This document shows, one piece after another, positions 1 to 11,158 of a DNA stretch of 64,000 nt. The position numbers were made by a program, and so were the translations under genes. The notes under the pieces are model-generated. The model saw only the letters and a program-made list of their open reading frames with translations. It had not been told where the DNA came from and searched no databases. The stretch's first letter is position 1. Every line of letters starts with the position of its first letter. The DNA comes from Nemertoderma westbladi (lineage: Eukaryota > Xenacoelomorpha > Nemertodermatida > Nemertodermatidae): positions 1-64,000 of the forward strand of contig JAUCBJ010005876.1 of the NCBI GenBank assembly GCA_032718475.1, given 5' to 3'.

Positions 1-172
1 TCCCGCCTCAATGTTAAATTCACAATTTACAGTGCAGGTTACAGTGGCACGTTATTTTAACCAAAACAATAAACTAAACACAATAGAACAGGTTACAATT
101 TTATTTTTGAGAGTAATCAGCTGTTATTTGCCTCGAATTTCCCCTGGAGAGGAATGAATTTTTATTGCGTCC

Positions 173-175
<3 letters not shown>
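1..175. mobile_element. Right part of a MITE-like element, cut by the window edge
   Basis: This stretch matches 34571-34750 closely over its whole length with small differences (for example the shared blocks CCCGCCTCAATGTTAAATTC and AATCAGCTGTTATTTGC). The complete copy at 34538-34750 has 11-bp terminal inverted repeats ACTGGACGCAA/TTGCGTCCAGT. The right terminus GCGTCCAGT is present here at 167-175; the left terminus would lie before base 1. No coding capacity is visible, so it is non-autonomous. Its right end runs straight into a 57-base poly(C) tract. Confidence 0.7.

Positions 176-232
<57 letters not shown>
176..232. repeat. Poly(C) tract, 57 bases
   Basis: An uninterrupted run of C directly follows the GCGTCCAGT terminus of the MITE-like element. 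The complete copy in the POU3 intron has a run of seven G two bases outside its left terminus, which in inverted sense is the same arrangement. The exact length may be affected by sequencing or assembly. Confidence 0.85.
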
Positions 233-1036
233 TATCTGATAGTTATAAGGTTAGGTAATCTTACTTTAAGACAGTAAGAGTTGCCTTACAGGGTGCAGTG
301 TACAGTACAAGGTTAGGTGTCTATATTGATAAGGTATGTATGAGTATTGTAGTCACGGTCAATATCAGAGTATGAGTTGAGTACATCAGTACATCGGTTC
401 ATAGGTGAACACAAACGGCTCTGTTCTGTTCCTCTTAGAATAAAATCAAAACATTAAAAGAATACAGACAATACTCAGATACTCCAATAAACTGATAATA
501 GACAGCTCCCAGTACTTGTATCTGGTAGAATATGGGAGGACTGGCTGGCTAAAACACAGAGTCAATCAATTATTATTGGAGGACAGCATTGTGGAAAGGT
601 CGTAGGAAGCCTAACTCAGGCTGCATGGGGACTACCAGTGTTTATAAGTCTATGGACAGTTTGTCTTCTATTATCTGCCAGTTTGATGCTTGGGAAAGGG
701 AGTGCTACTTAGCTATTGGATAGTCAGTTCGATAGCCTCTCTTATAGGTACATATTACCTACATATTATTATTGTTGTAATATGGTTGCAGGTAGAATAA
801 TGAATGGAAGCTGAGGTTTCAACTTACCCAGACATTGAAACTCTGGGACTGGGACTAATTGCCATGGATTGTCAGTGGTCATATCTACATTTCACCTTCT
901 ACTATTTCCCAGTAAGCTGTTGTACATTATTTATTATTTAGCAATGACAATGCCAGTTGTATTTAATGATGTTGTGGACTGTGGTGCAGTGGATTAACAG
1001 AACTGGATTAACATTAACAAAAACTTTGTGCCAGGT
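233..1036. other. Spacer, no gene recognised
   Basis: About 800 bases of AT-rich sequence without a convincing open reading frame, RNA gene or tandem repeat. I see nothing I can name here. Confidence 0.5.
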
Positions 1037-1128
1037 TTCACCACCATGCAAAGGTAGGAATGTTGTGATGCAGCGTGCATTAAGAATGTTATGCCGTCTT
1101 GTCGACAAAATTGCACCTCTACACGGAA
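1037..1128 (-). mobile_element. LINE 3'-end fragment, minus strand
   Basis: The block with GTGCATTAAGAATG, ATGCCG and GACAAAATTGCACC matches the reverse complement of the terminal part of the LINE at 19290-19350, and also the 3' end of the neighbouring fragment at 1575-2345. Only the last ~90 bases of the element remain. It is divergent and is an old, heavily 5'-truncated copy. Confidence 0.55.
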
Positions 1129-1138
1129 AAATAATAAA

Positions 1139-1256
1139 AAGGGAGAGGAGCAGGTTACAGAGACGGCTTTTTCTAACCAAAACAAAAAATAAATATTGTT
1201 ACCACTTCAAATAAAGGAGCAGGTTACAAAGGTCGGCTTTTATAGACCAAAAAATA
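1139..1256. repeat. Two degenerate copies of a motif from the ACTGGACGCAA MITE
   Basis: GGAGCAGGTTACAG followed by a CGGCTTTTT-like stretch and ACCAAAA occurs twice about 65 bases apart. The same order of words is found inside the MITE copies at 1-175 and 34538-34750. This looks like a rearranged internal piece of that family rather than a complete element. Confidence 0.4.
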
Positions 1257-1574
1257 TGTTACGGTACTTCGAATCCCAGTGAAAAAAAACACAATAAAAA
1301 TATTGGAAGAATGATTAATTTCAGTAGAAGAGATTTAATTGAAAAAATGTGATTGTGATATGTAATGACATAAGATGGCAATAGCATTGACAATACAATG
1401 CCAATAGCTCCAACATCAGATATGATGAATCTGCTTTTCAACTTCATGGGCTTACCATGCGACTGTTACCCGCCTGGAGTATAGCTATACTGCAGGCTTC
1501 TCTACTACTATAATCGCCCTGCTGCATTTAAACTGCACATTTAGATGGATGCTATGCTGGCGTAACAAACGTAT

Positions 1575-2345
1575 TTTGCCACCACCATGCAATCCACAAT
1601 TGGCAATCCCAATACAGCGTGCATTAAGAATGCTATGCCGGCTTATTAACAAAGTTGCACCGCCACAACTCCGTATCCCCAATGACTTTCGCAAGATTAT
1701 CAGCATCTTCAAGGCCATTGTCCTTTAAGAGGTGTCTCAAGAAAGTCATGGGCTGTCCACCACGCTTATTTTCTTCATGGGGCTGCCAGAAAGATTGTGC
1801 CACAAGATTGTGAACAGGTTGGTCCTTATGGCGAAAACAATGTCCTGCGAAGCGGATGCGGATTTGTTCAAGTGTCAAGCTCGAGGGAAGCAATGAGACA
1901 CATCCAATGTTATATAGTGTCTGGTTGGAGATGTGTGCATTATACTTGACACAATGAACCCGGCCTAGCATTCTTGTGAATGTGCCATCCAGAAATTTGA
2001 TGAAATTCAGCATTTAGAGCTCAGCATGGACTCCCATAGAGGAGTACTGGAACTACTGCTGCTCTAAATTATCGAACCTTAAGTTTCCGACGTATCCTAT
2101 GTGATTTCCAAATCTTGGACAGTCCATTCAATGCGGCCCATGCCTTTCCCTTACGTATTCGAAGGTCCTCATCTCACTTCCGGTACCATGATCCCAGGTA
2201 ACATAATTCGTCCACATGCTCAAGAGCATACCATCCTTTGATGTTATGCTCATACGAGCCGACATTTCTTGAAGACTTTCAAGTTAACTGTCAAATTTTT
2301 TTGTCTTTTTGGTCCTTGGAGTTAACAAAAAGACCAACACTCGTA
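1575..2345 (-). pseudogene. Truncated LINE fragment (reverse transcriptase C-terminal part)
   Basis: Read on the minus strand, this fragment encodes the region downstream of the reverse transcriptase core. A 126-codon open stretch (1633-2013) contains GTFTRMLGRVHCVKYNAHIS and LRFAGHCFRHKDQPVHNLV-type words that match the longer copy at 18950-19330. Homology continues on the same strand to about 2345 through the equivalents of the VVPVLLYGSPCWAL and YLGSW regions, but stops and frameshifts break it. The 3' end lies near 1575-1610. It is an inactive, 5'-truncated copy, more diverged than the copy at 4009-4565. Confidence 0.8.
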
Positions 2346-3219
2346 CCAGCCAGCGCTTTTCTGACCTTATTAGCATATATTTTATGCGGCTTAATCCGGC
2401 ACTGAAATATTACAAAATCGAACGCAATATCAGATAATCCTAAAGAGCTGCATAATAACAATGAATTGAAATTTACTAATTGAATTGAGTTACAACAGTT
2501 GTTTTCTTGTAATACATGGCCAAAGGCCGAAGTTAATTGTTTAGTCTATTGTCAACCTAAACAATTAACCTAGTATAATAAACTATGTAATGAACTGAAA
2601 GAAAATGTATAACAATATACTGTAAAATATGGAAATCTGAACGTAGATTACAGTACAGTGCGGTAATTACCAATTATATACCTCATGGCAATTTATACCT
2701 CGTAGCAAAATGCGGTAAATTGGAACGCATGTAGAAGTATTCGAGTATTTAATTATTTATACATAGCCAGACAGTACAAACACCATACATCCACACCTAT
2801 CATGCAACACACCCAACACAAAATAAATGGATACACACAGTACAATGCCTGTATGGAGAACAATAAAGTGTACACAATGGAGAGTGATACTGAAGGGAAC
2901 ATTGGCTGGCCTTGTTTGCGAAACGTACTATTGGTTAACTAGCACAGGGAAGGCTATTATTATTGTTGTTTGAAGTGGAGGGAATGGTGCATATGGCGCA
3001 GGGTTGAATAATATTGGAGTGAGGAGACCTACATTGTCATTTATGAACAATATAACGTACTGTATCGCTGTTAGGTTGAAACTGATAAGACATCCTTTGC
3101 TTATAGTGGCGTCATGGTTGCTACAGTATATCCAACTCTATATTTGTTTACAAGTCCGTTGTTGATTACTATTTTAATGGAATTGTCATGTTGTATATTG
3201 AATTTAGTGTATGTGCGTC
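2346..3219. other. Spacer, no gene recognised
   Basis: AT-rich sequence between a LINE fragment and the G-rich minisatellite. I see no supported gene, RNA or repeat here. Confidence 0.5.
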
Positions 3220-4008
3220 GGGTTGGGGAAATGGGGGTGGTGTGGGAGTTGGGTCGCGGGTGAGGGTGGGGTTGATAGTCATGGGGGTGGTGTGTGCGGG
3301 TGGGGTTGATGGTCATGGGGTGGTGGGTGTGGGTGGGGTTGATGGTCATGGAGGTGGTGGGTGAGGGTGGGGTTGTTGGTAATGGGGTGGTGGGTGAGGG
3401 TGGGGTTGATGGTCATGGGGTTGGGGTGGTGGGTGAGGGTGGGTTGATGGTCATGGGGGTGGTGGGTGAGGGTGGGGTTGATGGTCATGGGGTGGTGGGT
3501 GAGGGTGGGGTTTATGGTCATGTGGGTGGTGGGTGAGGGTGGGGTTGATGGTCATGGGGTGGTGGGTGAGGGTGGGGTTGATGGTCATGGGGGTGGTGGG
3601 TGGGGGTGGGGTTGGGTTGATGGTCATGGAGGTGGTGGGTGGGGGTGGGGTTGATGGTCATGGGGGTGGTGGGTGAGGGTGGGTGAGGGTGGGGTTGATG
3701 CCTTGATGGTCATGGGGTGGTGGGTGAGGTTGGGTGGATGGTCATGGGGTGGTGGGTGATGATGGGGTTGATGGTCATGGGGGTGGTGGGTGCGGGTGGG
3801 GTTGATGGTCATGGGGTGGTGGGTGAGCGTGGTGTTGATGGTCATGGGGGTTGTGGGTGAGGGTGGGGTTGATGGTCATGGGGGTGGTGGGTGAGGGTGG
3901 GGTTGATGGTCATGGGGGTGGTGGATGAGGGTGGGGTTGATGCCTTGATGGTAATGGGGTGGTGGGTGAGGTTGGGTTGATGGTCATGTGGGTGGTGGGT
4001 GAGGGTGA
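3220..4008. repeat. G-rich ~30-bp minisatellite, left part
   Basis: Tandem units of about 30 bp, core GGGTGAGGGTGGGGTTGATG followed by GTCATGGGGTGGT, with one-base length and substitution variants. The plus strand is strongly G-rich, and most units hold at least four runs of three or more G, so G-quadruplex formation is plausible. The array continues at 4568 beyond a LINE insertion. Open frames on both strands here are by-products of the repeat and are not annotated as genes. Confidence 0.9.
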
Positions 4009-4565
4009 GGCATGGGCAGCCTTGAATAGGCTTTCCAGGATTTGTAAGTCACCGAGAATTAATCGCAAAATTAAGGTCCGATTATTTAGAGCAGCAGTAG
4101 TTCCAGTACTCCTCTATGGGAGTCCTTGCTGGGCTCTAACTGCTGAGGACACCAAATCTCTGTATGGCACATTCACAAGAATGCTACGCCGGGTTCATTG
4201 AGTCAAGCACAATGCACACATCTCCAACCAGACACTATATAACATTGGAGGTGTCTCATTGGTTTCCCCAAGCTTGACACTAGAACAAAATCGCCTCCGC
4301 TTTGCAGGACATTGCTTTCGCCGTGAGGACCAACCAGTGCATAATCTTGTACTTTGGCAGCCTCATGGAGTGAATAAGCATGGTGGACAGCCCATGACTT
4401 TATTGAGACGCATCTTAAAGGACACTGGCCTTGAAGATGCGGATGATCTAGCAAATGTCATGGGTGATAGGGAGTTGTGGCGGTGCAATTTTGTCGATAA
4501 GCCGGCACAGCATTCTTAAAAATGCAGCTGCAATGCAGCATGCCGATCCTAGTAGTAGTAGTAGT
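4009..4565 (+). mobile_element. LINE 3' fragment inserted in the minisatellite
   Basis: This 5'-truncated LINE copy is nearly identical to 18822-19375 and is flanked on both sides by the same 30-bp minisatellite, so it landed inside an existing array. It covers the last ~170 codons of the reverse transcriptase ORF and the 3' UTR and ends in an (AGT)n tail, a normal 3' end for this family. One difference from the long copy makes a TGA stop at 4199-4201. Target duplications cannot be separated from the repeat itself. Confidence 0.9.
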
Positions 4566-4567
4566 AC

Positions 4568-5335
4568 GGTGAGGGTGGGGTTGATGGTCATGGGGTGGTG
4601 GGTGAGGGTGGGGTTGGTGGTTATGGGGTGGTGGGTGAGGGTGGGGTTGATGCCTTGATGTTCATGGGGTGGTGGGTGAGGTTGGGTTGATGGTTATGGG
4701 TGTGGTGGGTGAGGGTGGGGTTGATGGTCATGGGGTTGGGGTGGTGGGTGAGGGTGGGTTGATGGTCATGGGGGTGGTGGGTGAGGGTGGGGTTGATGGT
4801 CATGGGGTGGTGGGTGAGGGTGGGGTTTATGGTGATGTGGGTGGTGGGTGAGGGTGGGGTTGATGGTCATGGGGTGGTGGGTGAGGGTGGGGTTGATGGT
4901 CATGGGGGTAGTGGGTGCGGGTGGGGTTGGTGGTCATGGGGTGGTGGGTGAGGGTGGTGTTGATGGTCATGGGGGTTGTGGGTGAGGGTGGGGTTGATGG
5001 TCATGGGGGTGGTGGGTGAGGGTGGGGTTGATGGTCATGGGGGTGGTGGGTGAGGGTGGGGTTGATGCCTTGATGGTCATGGGGTGGTGGGTGAGGTTGG
5101 GTTGATGGTCATGGGGTGGTGGGTGATGGTGGGGTTGATGGTCATTGGGATGGTGGGTGAGGGTGGGGTTGGGTTGATAGTCATGGGGTGGTGGGTGATG
5201 GTGGGGTTGATGGTCATTGGGGCGGTGGGTGGGTGAGGGTGGGGTTGAGGAGGTTTGTTGTGAGGTTCGGGCGGTCCTTGTGAGGTTCGTGGTGTAGTGA
5301 GGGTCAGGGTGTGAGGGCCTGAGGAGGTGGGTGGG
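4568..5335. repeat. G-rich ~30-bp minisatellite, right part
   Basis: Continuation of the array at 3220-4008 with the same GGGTGAGGGTGGGGTTGATG core. It decays after about 5240 into looser G-rich sequence. Some variant units occur on both sides of the LINE (for example the stretch with GTTTATGGTSATGTGGGTGG at 3508 and 4825), which indicates larger blocks were duplicated within the array. Confidence 0.88.
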
Positions 5336-7354
5336 GAGTGGCTCTTCAATTGCAAGAAAGTTCAATGAAGCCCTAATAATAATAATAATTAATATAATGA
5401 TTATTATTCATAAAATTGTTGACGATTTTTCCTCGACGTGATCGGATCATCGAAGCTTTCTTAAAATGGAAACGTCATGTAATAACTTAAAACTTCGATA
5501 ACTTAATAACTTATTAAAATAGTTGGCCTCGAGTGGCCAAGTTGTGTTGGCATAGTTGGTCAAGGATCGACGATTGTGGCAGATTCCAACAATAGCACAC
5601 CAACATAATCAATAATACACACAACTGTAGTTGTAGTTCGTAGCAAATTATTGATGTAATTTATTTTCAAATATTTTTTTATATATATAGTTAAGTTTTA
5701 ATTACTAAGTAAAATTCCCACTAAAGTTTAATCGGCTGTATTGTTGTGGAATTATATCGGAGCCTCTTACTGTGTCAAGCTTCATGTAATTTATAAACCA
5801 ACCAATCAGAAGGCGATAGCAGTTACCGTAACAGACATAGAAGCCACTTTATTTCGTAGAATACCATTATTAAAGTATATCACGAATTATGAAAGTACAA
5901 CGAAAGTATTCCAGTGCGATGAAGGATAATACGGTGGATGAATATGGAGTGGATGGTTATTTGGGTGATGCGAACAATATGCCTAAATAAGTATTTATGT
6001 ATTTACATTTGTACCCCTCTCGCTTTTGGTTTAGGTTTAGCTATCTTTCTTTTTAGGGCGTGGTAATTTATGGTGGATTAACGCGACATTGGAAGCACTG
6101 AGCCTATTGTTTTCACGCAACAATATGCTTTCTAAAGTACATTAGCACTAACTTCATTCTTCTTCCTGTATATACCCTTAACAATCAGTAGGCTATATAT
6201 CACGTATTATTACTGCCATACCTTCTATATATAACAGCTACATATTAGGCGTGTCTTGCCTTCTATCACAAATAAGTATATTTGGAAAATATGCTGTGTT
6301 AGTGTTAGTGATGGTGATATGTTAATTTAGTACGCTGGTGAACGTTTTGTTCTTCTTATTTAAAACATCTATCGCACTCGCATTTAATTTCTTTTTAGAT
6401 TGGGAAATAAAATCACCGGCGTAACTATCATCCATGGATGCTGGAGTGATACCCGCATAGCTCCACAATTAGGCTCACGACATAATTATACTGCACTACA
6501 ATCAGCTGTTTACTTAAAATTTAAATTGTACTGTACTGCTGCAGGCTTAGCTTTTCAAACTGAAAGAATTCTCAACGGCAACACAATGCAGTAGCCAGTA
6601 AATGGGCCAATACACAAGGCTACACGTAACGTCGTCCACCAATGCCCTACCTACAGTTAGTTAGTGCCTCACAATCAGTCTGTAAGCAGGATACAGTGTA
6701 GGCCTATTGAAATCATGGGATCCTATATCCTAATGAGTCATAAGAACGACGCAAAATTTGAAACTATCACAAAATAACAACTGGAGGCAAAAATTAATAT
6801 TCCTCGCTAAATTACAGTTGGGTTTGGATATTGTATAATATTGTTAACTACAGTAGTGAGTAGGCCCTACAGTACACACTTAGTATATTGGCCGGGAATC
6901 TATTTTTAATATTGTGTGGAATTAATTTCGCACTACCAAATCGCCAGGGCGACATATTTTCCAGCTACTGTATTTATCGCAGTGCGACATTATTTCTCGA
7001 GTATGTCCCTACGCCATACATTTTACTATTTATATCCGGTATGTCACCGCGTCATTCTAAATATAATTCTTACATGGCGTCATTCGAATACACACTAACT
7101 ATTTTACAATTCTAAAACTTATGAAACTTATAAAACTTATTTTGCTCGAATGCCCTGCAAATCTCCGACCTTTGTGTTCCTGGGCAAGGTCCTAACTCTT
7201 CAAATAATTTTACAGTTTATTTATTTATTAAAGTAATTATGTTTTTTTATTGTAAATTTGAATTTGATTTAATTTTAGTTAATGACCATATCGTCTATTT
7301 GCCAGTATTTGGCGTAATAATAATAATAAATTCTAAAACTTATAAAAATGAAAT
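5336..7354. other. Spacer of about 2 kb, no gene recognised
   Basis: AT-rich sequence. Short open frames (for example 5741-5929 and 6888-7115) have no recognisable domain and look like chance. No tandem repeat or RNA gene is visible. Confidence 0.5.
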
Positions 7355-7424
7355 AGGTCGGAATCGAACCAGCGGTTCTTTCCATTTATAACACGACGTG
7401 TTATCCACTACACGCTAAATTAGC
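7355..7424 (-). repeat. tRNA-like sequence (tRNA pseudogene or SINE head)
   Basis: On the minus strand a perfect B-box GGTTCGATTCC (7360-7370) follows an A-box-like GTGTAGTGGATAACACG. The order and spacing resemble the 5' two thirds of a valine-type tRNA. The acceptor and anticodon stems do not pair cleanly, so I do not call a functional tRNA gene. It is more likely a tRNA-derived retroposon. Confidence 0.4.
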
Positions 7425-7543
7425 ACGAGAATAAAGTGTGTATAATGAACATGTCAGTGGTGCTTTCACTTTACGAGGATGTTCTAGAATATTTAAATAT
7501 TAATAATTACAAATAATTCCTCACATATAAAGAAAATTAGATT

Positions 7544-7640
7544 GTCATTGTTCATAATTAGCACTTTAAAGCGTTTACGGCCGTTGTTTTATTATCTCTC
7601 GGGCCGTAACGCGATAAAGTGCTATTTTATGAATAATGAC
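7544..7640. repeat. Imperfect palindrome with 39-nt arms
   Basis: The arm 7544-7582 (containing TAGCACTTTAAAGCG and TTACGGCC) is matched in inverted orientation by 7602-7640 (GGCCGTAACGCGATAAAGTGCTA), with a 19-base loop. The central eight pairs TTACGGCC/GGCCGTAA are perfect. It may be the middle of a small palindromic MITE. No gene is attached to it. Confidence 0.6.
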
Positions 7641-8804
7641 GTGACGTATATAGATAGTTATTACTAGAGATATTTTTGACTTACCGATAGGCTACTTGAA
7701 ACTAATTTTCAGTCCTATTATTTACTTTATGAATATTATTGTAAAATTCAGGTAAGTTTTTTATACTGAAATAAAAAAATCATTTCCAATAAAATAGCAT
7801 TAGCAATAGTAAACAGGACATTCACAATACAGAAACAAAAAGGTCCGAGCGCTATTATATTGAAACAAATGTTTTAACACTTAAATGTTGTAATTGTATA
7901 TAATTTACAAAGGTGAAATTGAATGAAGTTAATGTATTCTTACAGGTGGTGTCCGTACGCGATCGAGCCGTGAGCACAATGGTCCGTGGTCGAAGGAATA
8001 CTGCGGGAATATATAAGAGAGAATTGCGGGAATAGAGTTACTGCTGATCCCAAAGTCCTATCCACACAGAGCCAGGGGAGCAGCCAGAATTCCTAGCAAC
8101 CACTGTTATGTTCCGACTCCAACACAATCTATTGTTAGGAGAGTCCCTTGTACGGCCGGCAGAGGACGATGGTAGGTACAGTGTAATGGGGCGAGGGGGG
8201 GGGGGGGGGGGGGGGGGGTGTATTATCCTTTTATTTAAATCCCAGCTTGGTAAGAATGGAACAGGTTCCAAGGAACAGCTAACCGACCAAACGACATGTT
8301 GCGTGACAATTAATCAGGAATATTATTCTGGTCGCTCTGTAATAATGGGATACTGGCCATTGCGAAGGGATTTTATTTAACAACAATAAGATCGACATTC
8401 GACAGTGATAAAAAGTATGCAGTAGTTTTAGAGAGCAAAACATTTAAATTGTCTTTTCTCCCGTACTTTGTCTTAGAATTTTCCCGGCCTTTATTGCTGT
8501 ATTACGATACCACGCCTAGTAGATTGTTAAAGTGGCCTACTAACGTTAATAGTATTAATTAAATTATTAATATTGTGTATTTAAACTGTATTTTGAAACA
8601 TGTGAGCGTTTGCACAGTGAATGAGTGCATCTATAATATGATAGCTAAAGTTCTTTGTTGTGTTGAGTATTTAATTAGGTAGCGTAGCTGATAATTAAAT
8701 AGTTGTGCTGTGGTCAATTTTGGTCATTATCCTCGATTTGGGTCAGAAAGTTCTGGGTTTGGGTTTAAAGTACTCTGGTAGATTGTAGATTGTATTTGAT
8801 ATCT
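7641..8804. other. Spacer with a poly(G) tract at 8195-8218
   Basis: No supported gene. A run of 24 G lies at 8195-8218. Small open frames across it are artefacts of the homopolymer. Confidence 0.5.
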
Positions 8805-9050
8805 TCTATTTCCTGTGATCACCCTATTCTTACTGATAATTTCAAAATTCTCGCAACTGGCAAAGATATTCTAGAACTCAATATTAAAGAAACACTTTAC
8901 ATCCGTTCACAAAGCCCCTCCCTCAATGACCACACCACGTCCATTGATTTCCTTCTACAGTACTACAGAACAGATCAGACAGCAGACTGTCTGATACGTG
9001 TTAAATATTGTGTTTTCCATTTATAGTATTTGATATCCATCCGTTAAATA
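8805..9050 (+). mobile_element. Penelope-like element 3' fragment (copy 1)
   Basis: The stretch matches 10371-10618 and 15477-15725 almost base for base. It encodes the end of a GIY-YIG-type nuclease module, with the words FKILATGKDILELNIKETL and SQSPSLN that in Penelope-like elements close the C-terminal endonuclease. This copy starts inside the domain and therefore lacks the first catalytic motif. It is an inert fragment. Confidence 0.6.
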
Positions 9051-9374
9051 TTTGTGGCTGGTTGCGAGAAAAGGGACCTGGGGGAAAAATGTTCACTCTG
9101 AGAAAAACGCGTTTAAAGTTTTCATTGTGTTATTGGTAGTTATTGGGGTGTTTGCATTGGTTTATTGGTCGTTATTGGGTTTTATTAGAGCGAAATTCAC
9201 ACTGTATTATACTATTAATAGTATACTAAGCACCATACAGTATACACTTGTTTTTTAGATTATCGTAGAATATATGTAGCCTATTCGGTGACTTATTGTA
9301 CAAACAAGTTAATACACTAATAATTTAGAATTTATTATGGAAACTGAAGCAGAGTGGCTGAACCTATTAAATAA

Positions 9375-10025
9375 TAGGGTTTTCTAGGTCGCTGATCACG
9401 ATAAAACTTGTTAAAAATATTTTTTGGAAAAGCAACCATAATTTTTTGTGCTATTGTGGTCCCCCAGTATGAAAAGTACAAGTAAAAAAATGTCAAAATA
9501 AAAAAATTTGTGTTTGGTTTGATAATTCTGAACGTAAGTGTTTTCGAGGTCGCTGATTACGATGAAACTAGTTATAAATATTTCTGGTAATGCAAACCCA
9601 ATTTTGGTGCTATTCTAGTGCCCCAGAACGAAAATTACAAGTAGCACAAACTTACAAACTGTCAAATTATGCCTTTGGTTTGGTAATTCTGAAGCTATAC
9701 TGGTTTTCAAGGTAGCTGATCACGATACAACACGTTACAAATCATTCGTGGTAACGCAACTGTAAATTTTGGTTCTTGTCTGGTGGGACGAAAATTACAA
9801 GTAGCAAACATTTCAAATTGCAAAAAGCGAATTTGGTTGGATAATACGATATTTTTGAGTGTCATATTCGTGATCAGTGTCCCAGAAAACCCATAATGTC
9901 TAAAATTCAGGTTGATTTTGTAATGATTTTTGGTCATCAAAATTTTGCTACTTGTATTTTTCGTGCCGCACATTGACACATATCGAATAAATTGTTTTTA
10001 ATTCGTGATCAGCATTCCAAAAAGT
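9375..10025. repeat. Degenerate direct and inverted repeats around GGTCGCTGATCACGA
   Basis: Three direct copies of a ~160-bp unit start near 9387, 9549 and 9709. Each begins with a variant of AGGTCGCTGATCACGAT and contains ACGAAAATTACAAGTAGCA about 90 bases later. Near 9868-9893 and 10002-10025 the same words recur in inverted orientation (CGTGATCAGTGTCCCAGAAA, CGTGATCAGCATTCC). The array is old and diverged. It may be the remnant of terminal or subterminal repeats of a DNA transposon, but no transposase is present. Confidence 0.6.
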
Positions 10026-10239
10026 GACTTGAAGTGACTTGGCGAGACTACCGGCACGGGAAGGCAGACAATTGGCTGTCTTGCTCTTGACTTCTCTGTA
10101 GACTTGTTCACGGCATTCGACAATACAGTACGTCATGACAGACATGACAAATGATTCGGGCGGCTTTGGCATGTCAAAATCGTGTAATGATTTATATAAA
10201 TCATTGAATAGAATTTATTTAATTTCAAAAATTCAAATA

Positions 10240-10618
10240 AATTTACTGCTGCCCAGCCTCCTATATTGCCGTACCATACGACACCTTGGCAAACGCATTG
10301 AGGAACACACTGGTAAAACCTACCGCACGGGTAGGTTCTCTGCCCCTAAAGATTCCGCTATTTTCGACCATTCTATTTCCTGTGATCACCCTATTCTTAC
10401 TGATAATTTCAAAATTCTCGCAACTGGCAAAGATATTCTAGAACTCAATATTAAAGAAACACTTTACATCCGTTCACAAAGCCCCTCCCTCAATGACCAC
10501 ACCACGTCCATTGAACTACTTCTACAGTACTACAGAACAGATCAGACAGCAGACTGTCTGATACGTGTTAAATATTGTGTTTTCCATTTATAGTATTTGA
10601 TATCCATCCGTTAAGTAT
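10240..10618 (+). pseudogene. Penelope-like element 3' fragment with GIY-YIG module (copy 2)
   Basis: The open frame reads TIRHLGKRIEEHTGKTYRTG, then DHSISCDHPIL, FKILATGKDILELNIKETLY and SQSPSLN. The arrangement (R/T-RHL-x-R-x-x-EH, a C-x-H stretch, then a conserved E and a final P-x-LN) is that of the GIY-YIG endonuclease at the C terminus of Penelope-like elements. The reverse transcriptase is missing, so this is a 5'-truncated remnant. Relative to copy 3 a base is lost just before RTIRH, which damages the GIY-YIG strand. The sequence upstream (from about 10034) is shared with 17160-17367. Confidence 0.6.
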
Positions 10619-10853
10619 TTATTGTTCGCCAGTATTTAGAAGCTTTACCAGTTCATCGCAACAATAATAATAAAGAAATAAATTTATCATAAATTGCCTA
10701 CAAGTCCTCATTTACTTTCTTCTAAAATAATATGAATGATACAATTACTATAATAAGTGATATTTTCCAGTTAAATTATATGTAATAACAAGTTATTTTT
10801 CAGTAAATTCACTCTTCGACTTAGGATTACTGGTAATTGCTTGTATATAAACT

Positions 10854-10863
10854 TATATATAAG
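10854..10863 (+). promoter_or_regulatory. TATA-like box of U2 copy A
   Basis: TATATATAAG lies 21-30 bases before the first base of U2 and is identical in copy B (15960-15969). snRNA genes of several invertebrates use a TATA-like element near -25 together with a PSE near -55. I cannot identify the PSE with confidence. Confidence 0.45.
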
Positions 10864-10883
10864 ACACACTGGATGCAGAATGT

Positions 10884-11071
10884 ATCGCTTCTCGGCCTTT
10901 TGGCTAAGATCATGTGTAGTATCTGTTCTTGTCAGCTTAATATCTGGCACACTGCTCACTGAGCAGTTCCAATATTAAACTGATTTTTGCAGTGCGGCTG
11001 TGAGTAAGGGGCTTGCTCCACTCCAGCCACGGGTTGGCCTGGTATTGCACTGCCTCCAGGTCCGGCCCACA
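10884..11071 (+). ncRNA. U2: U2 spliceosomal snRNA, copy A
   Basis: This is the U2 snRNA, which pairs with the intron branch point. The 5' end ATCGCTTCTCGGCCTTTTGG, the branch-point recognition segment GTAGTATCTGTTCTT, stem IIa with a U-G and G-C version of the usual helix (TGTCAG/CTGGCA), a perfect stem IIb (ACTGCTC/GAGCAGT), the Sm site GATTTTTGC and the terminal stem-loop CCTGGTATTGCACTGCCTCCAGG are all in canonical order. The 3' end is set by comparison with the ~188-nt length of animal U2 and could be off by a few bases. By eye it is identical to copy B. Confidence 0.95.
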
Positions 11072-11090
11072 CCCACCTTCGGGTGGGTGT
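11069..11090 (+). other. Perfect UUCG hairpin at the 3' end of U2 copy A
   Basis: ACACCCACC-TTCG-GGTGGGTGT forms nine uninterrupted pairs closed by a UUCG tetraloop. It overlaps or abuts the predicted mature 3' end and is conserved in copy B (16175-16196). It may help 3' processing or termination. I find no match to the usual snRNA 3' box. Confidence 0.6.
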
Positions 11091-11158
11091 CACAATAACT
11101 ATATCAGAGGAAACTTTGCCATGGAGATGCGCCGAAGTCTTCTTGTTTTCCTGTTACA

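Noticed and set aside
3294-5365. Histidine/proline- or glycine-rich open frames on both strands of the G-rich array
   Set aside because: They are present in several frames at once and follow the minisatellite unit, so they are not genes.
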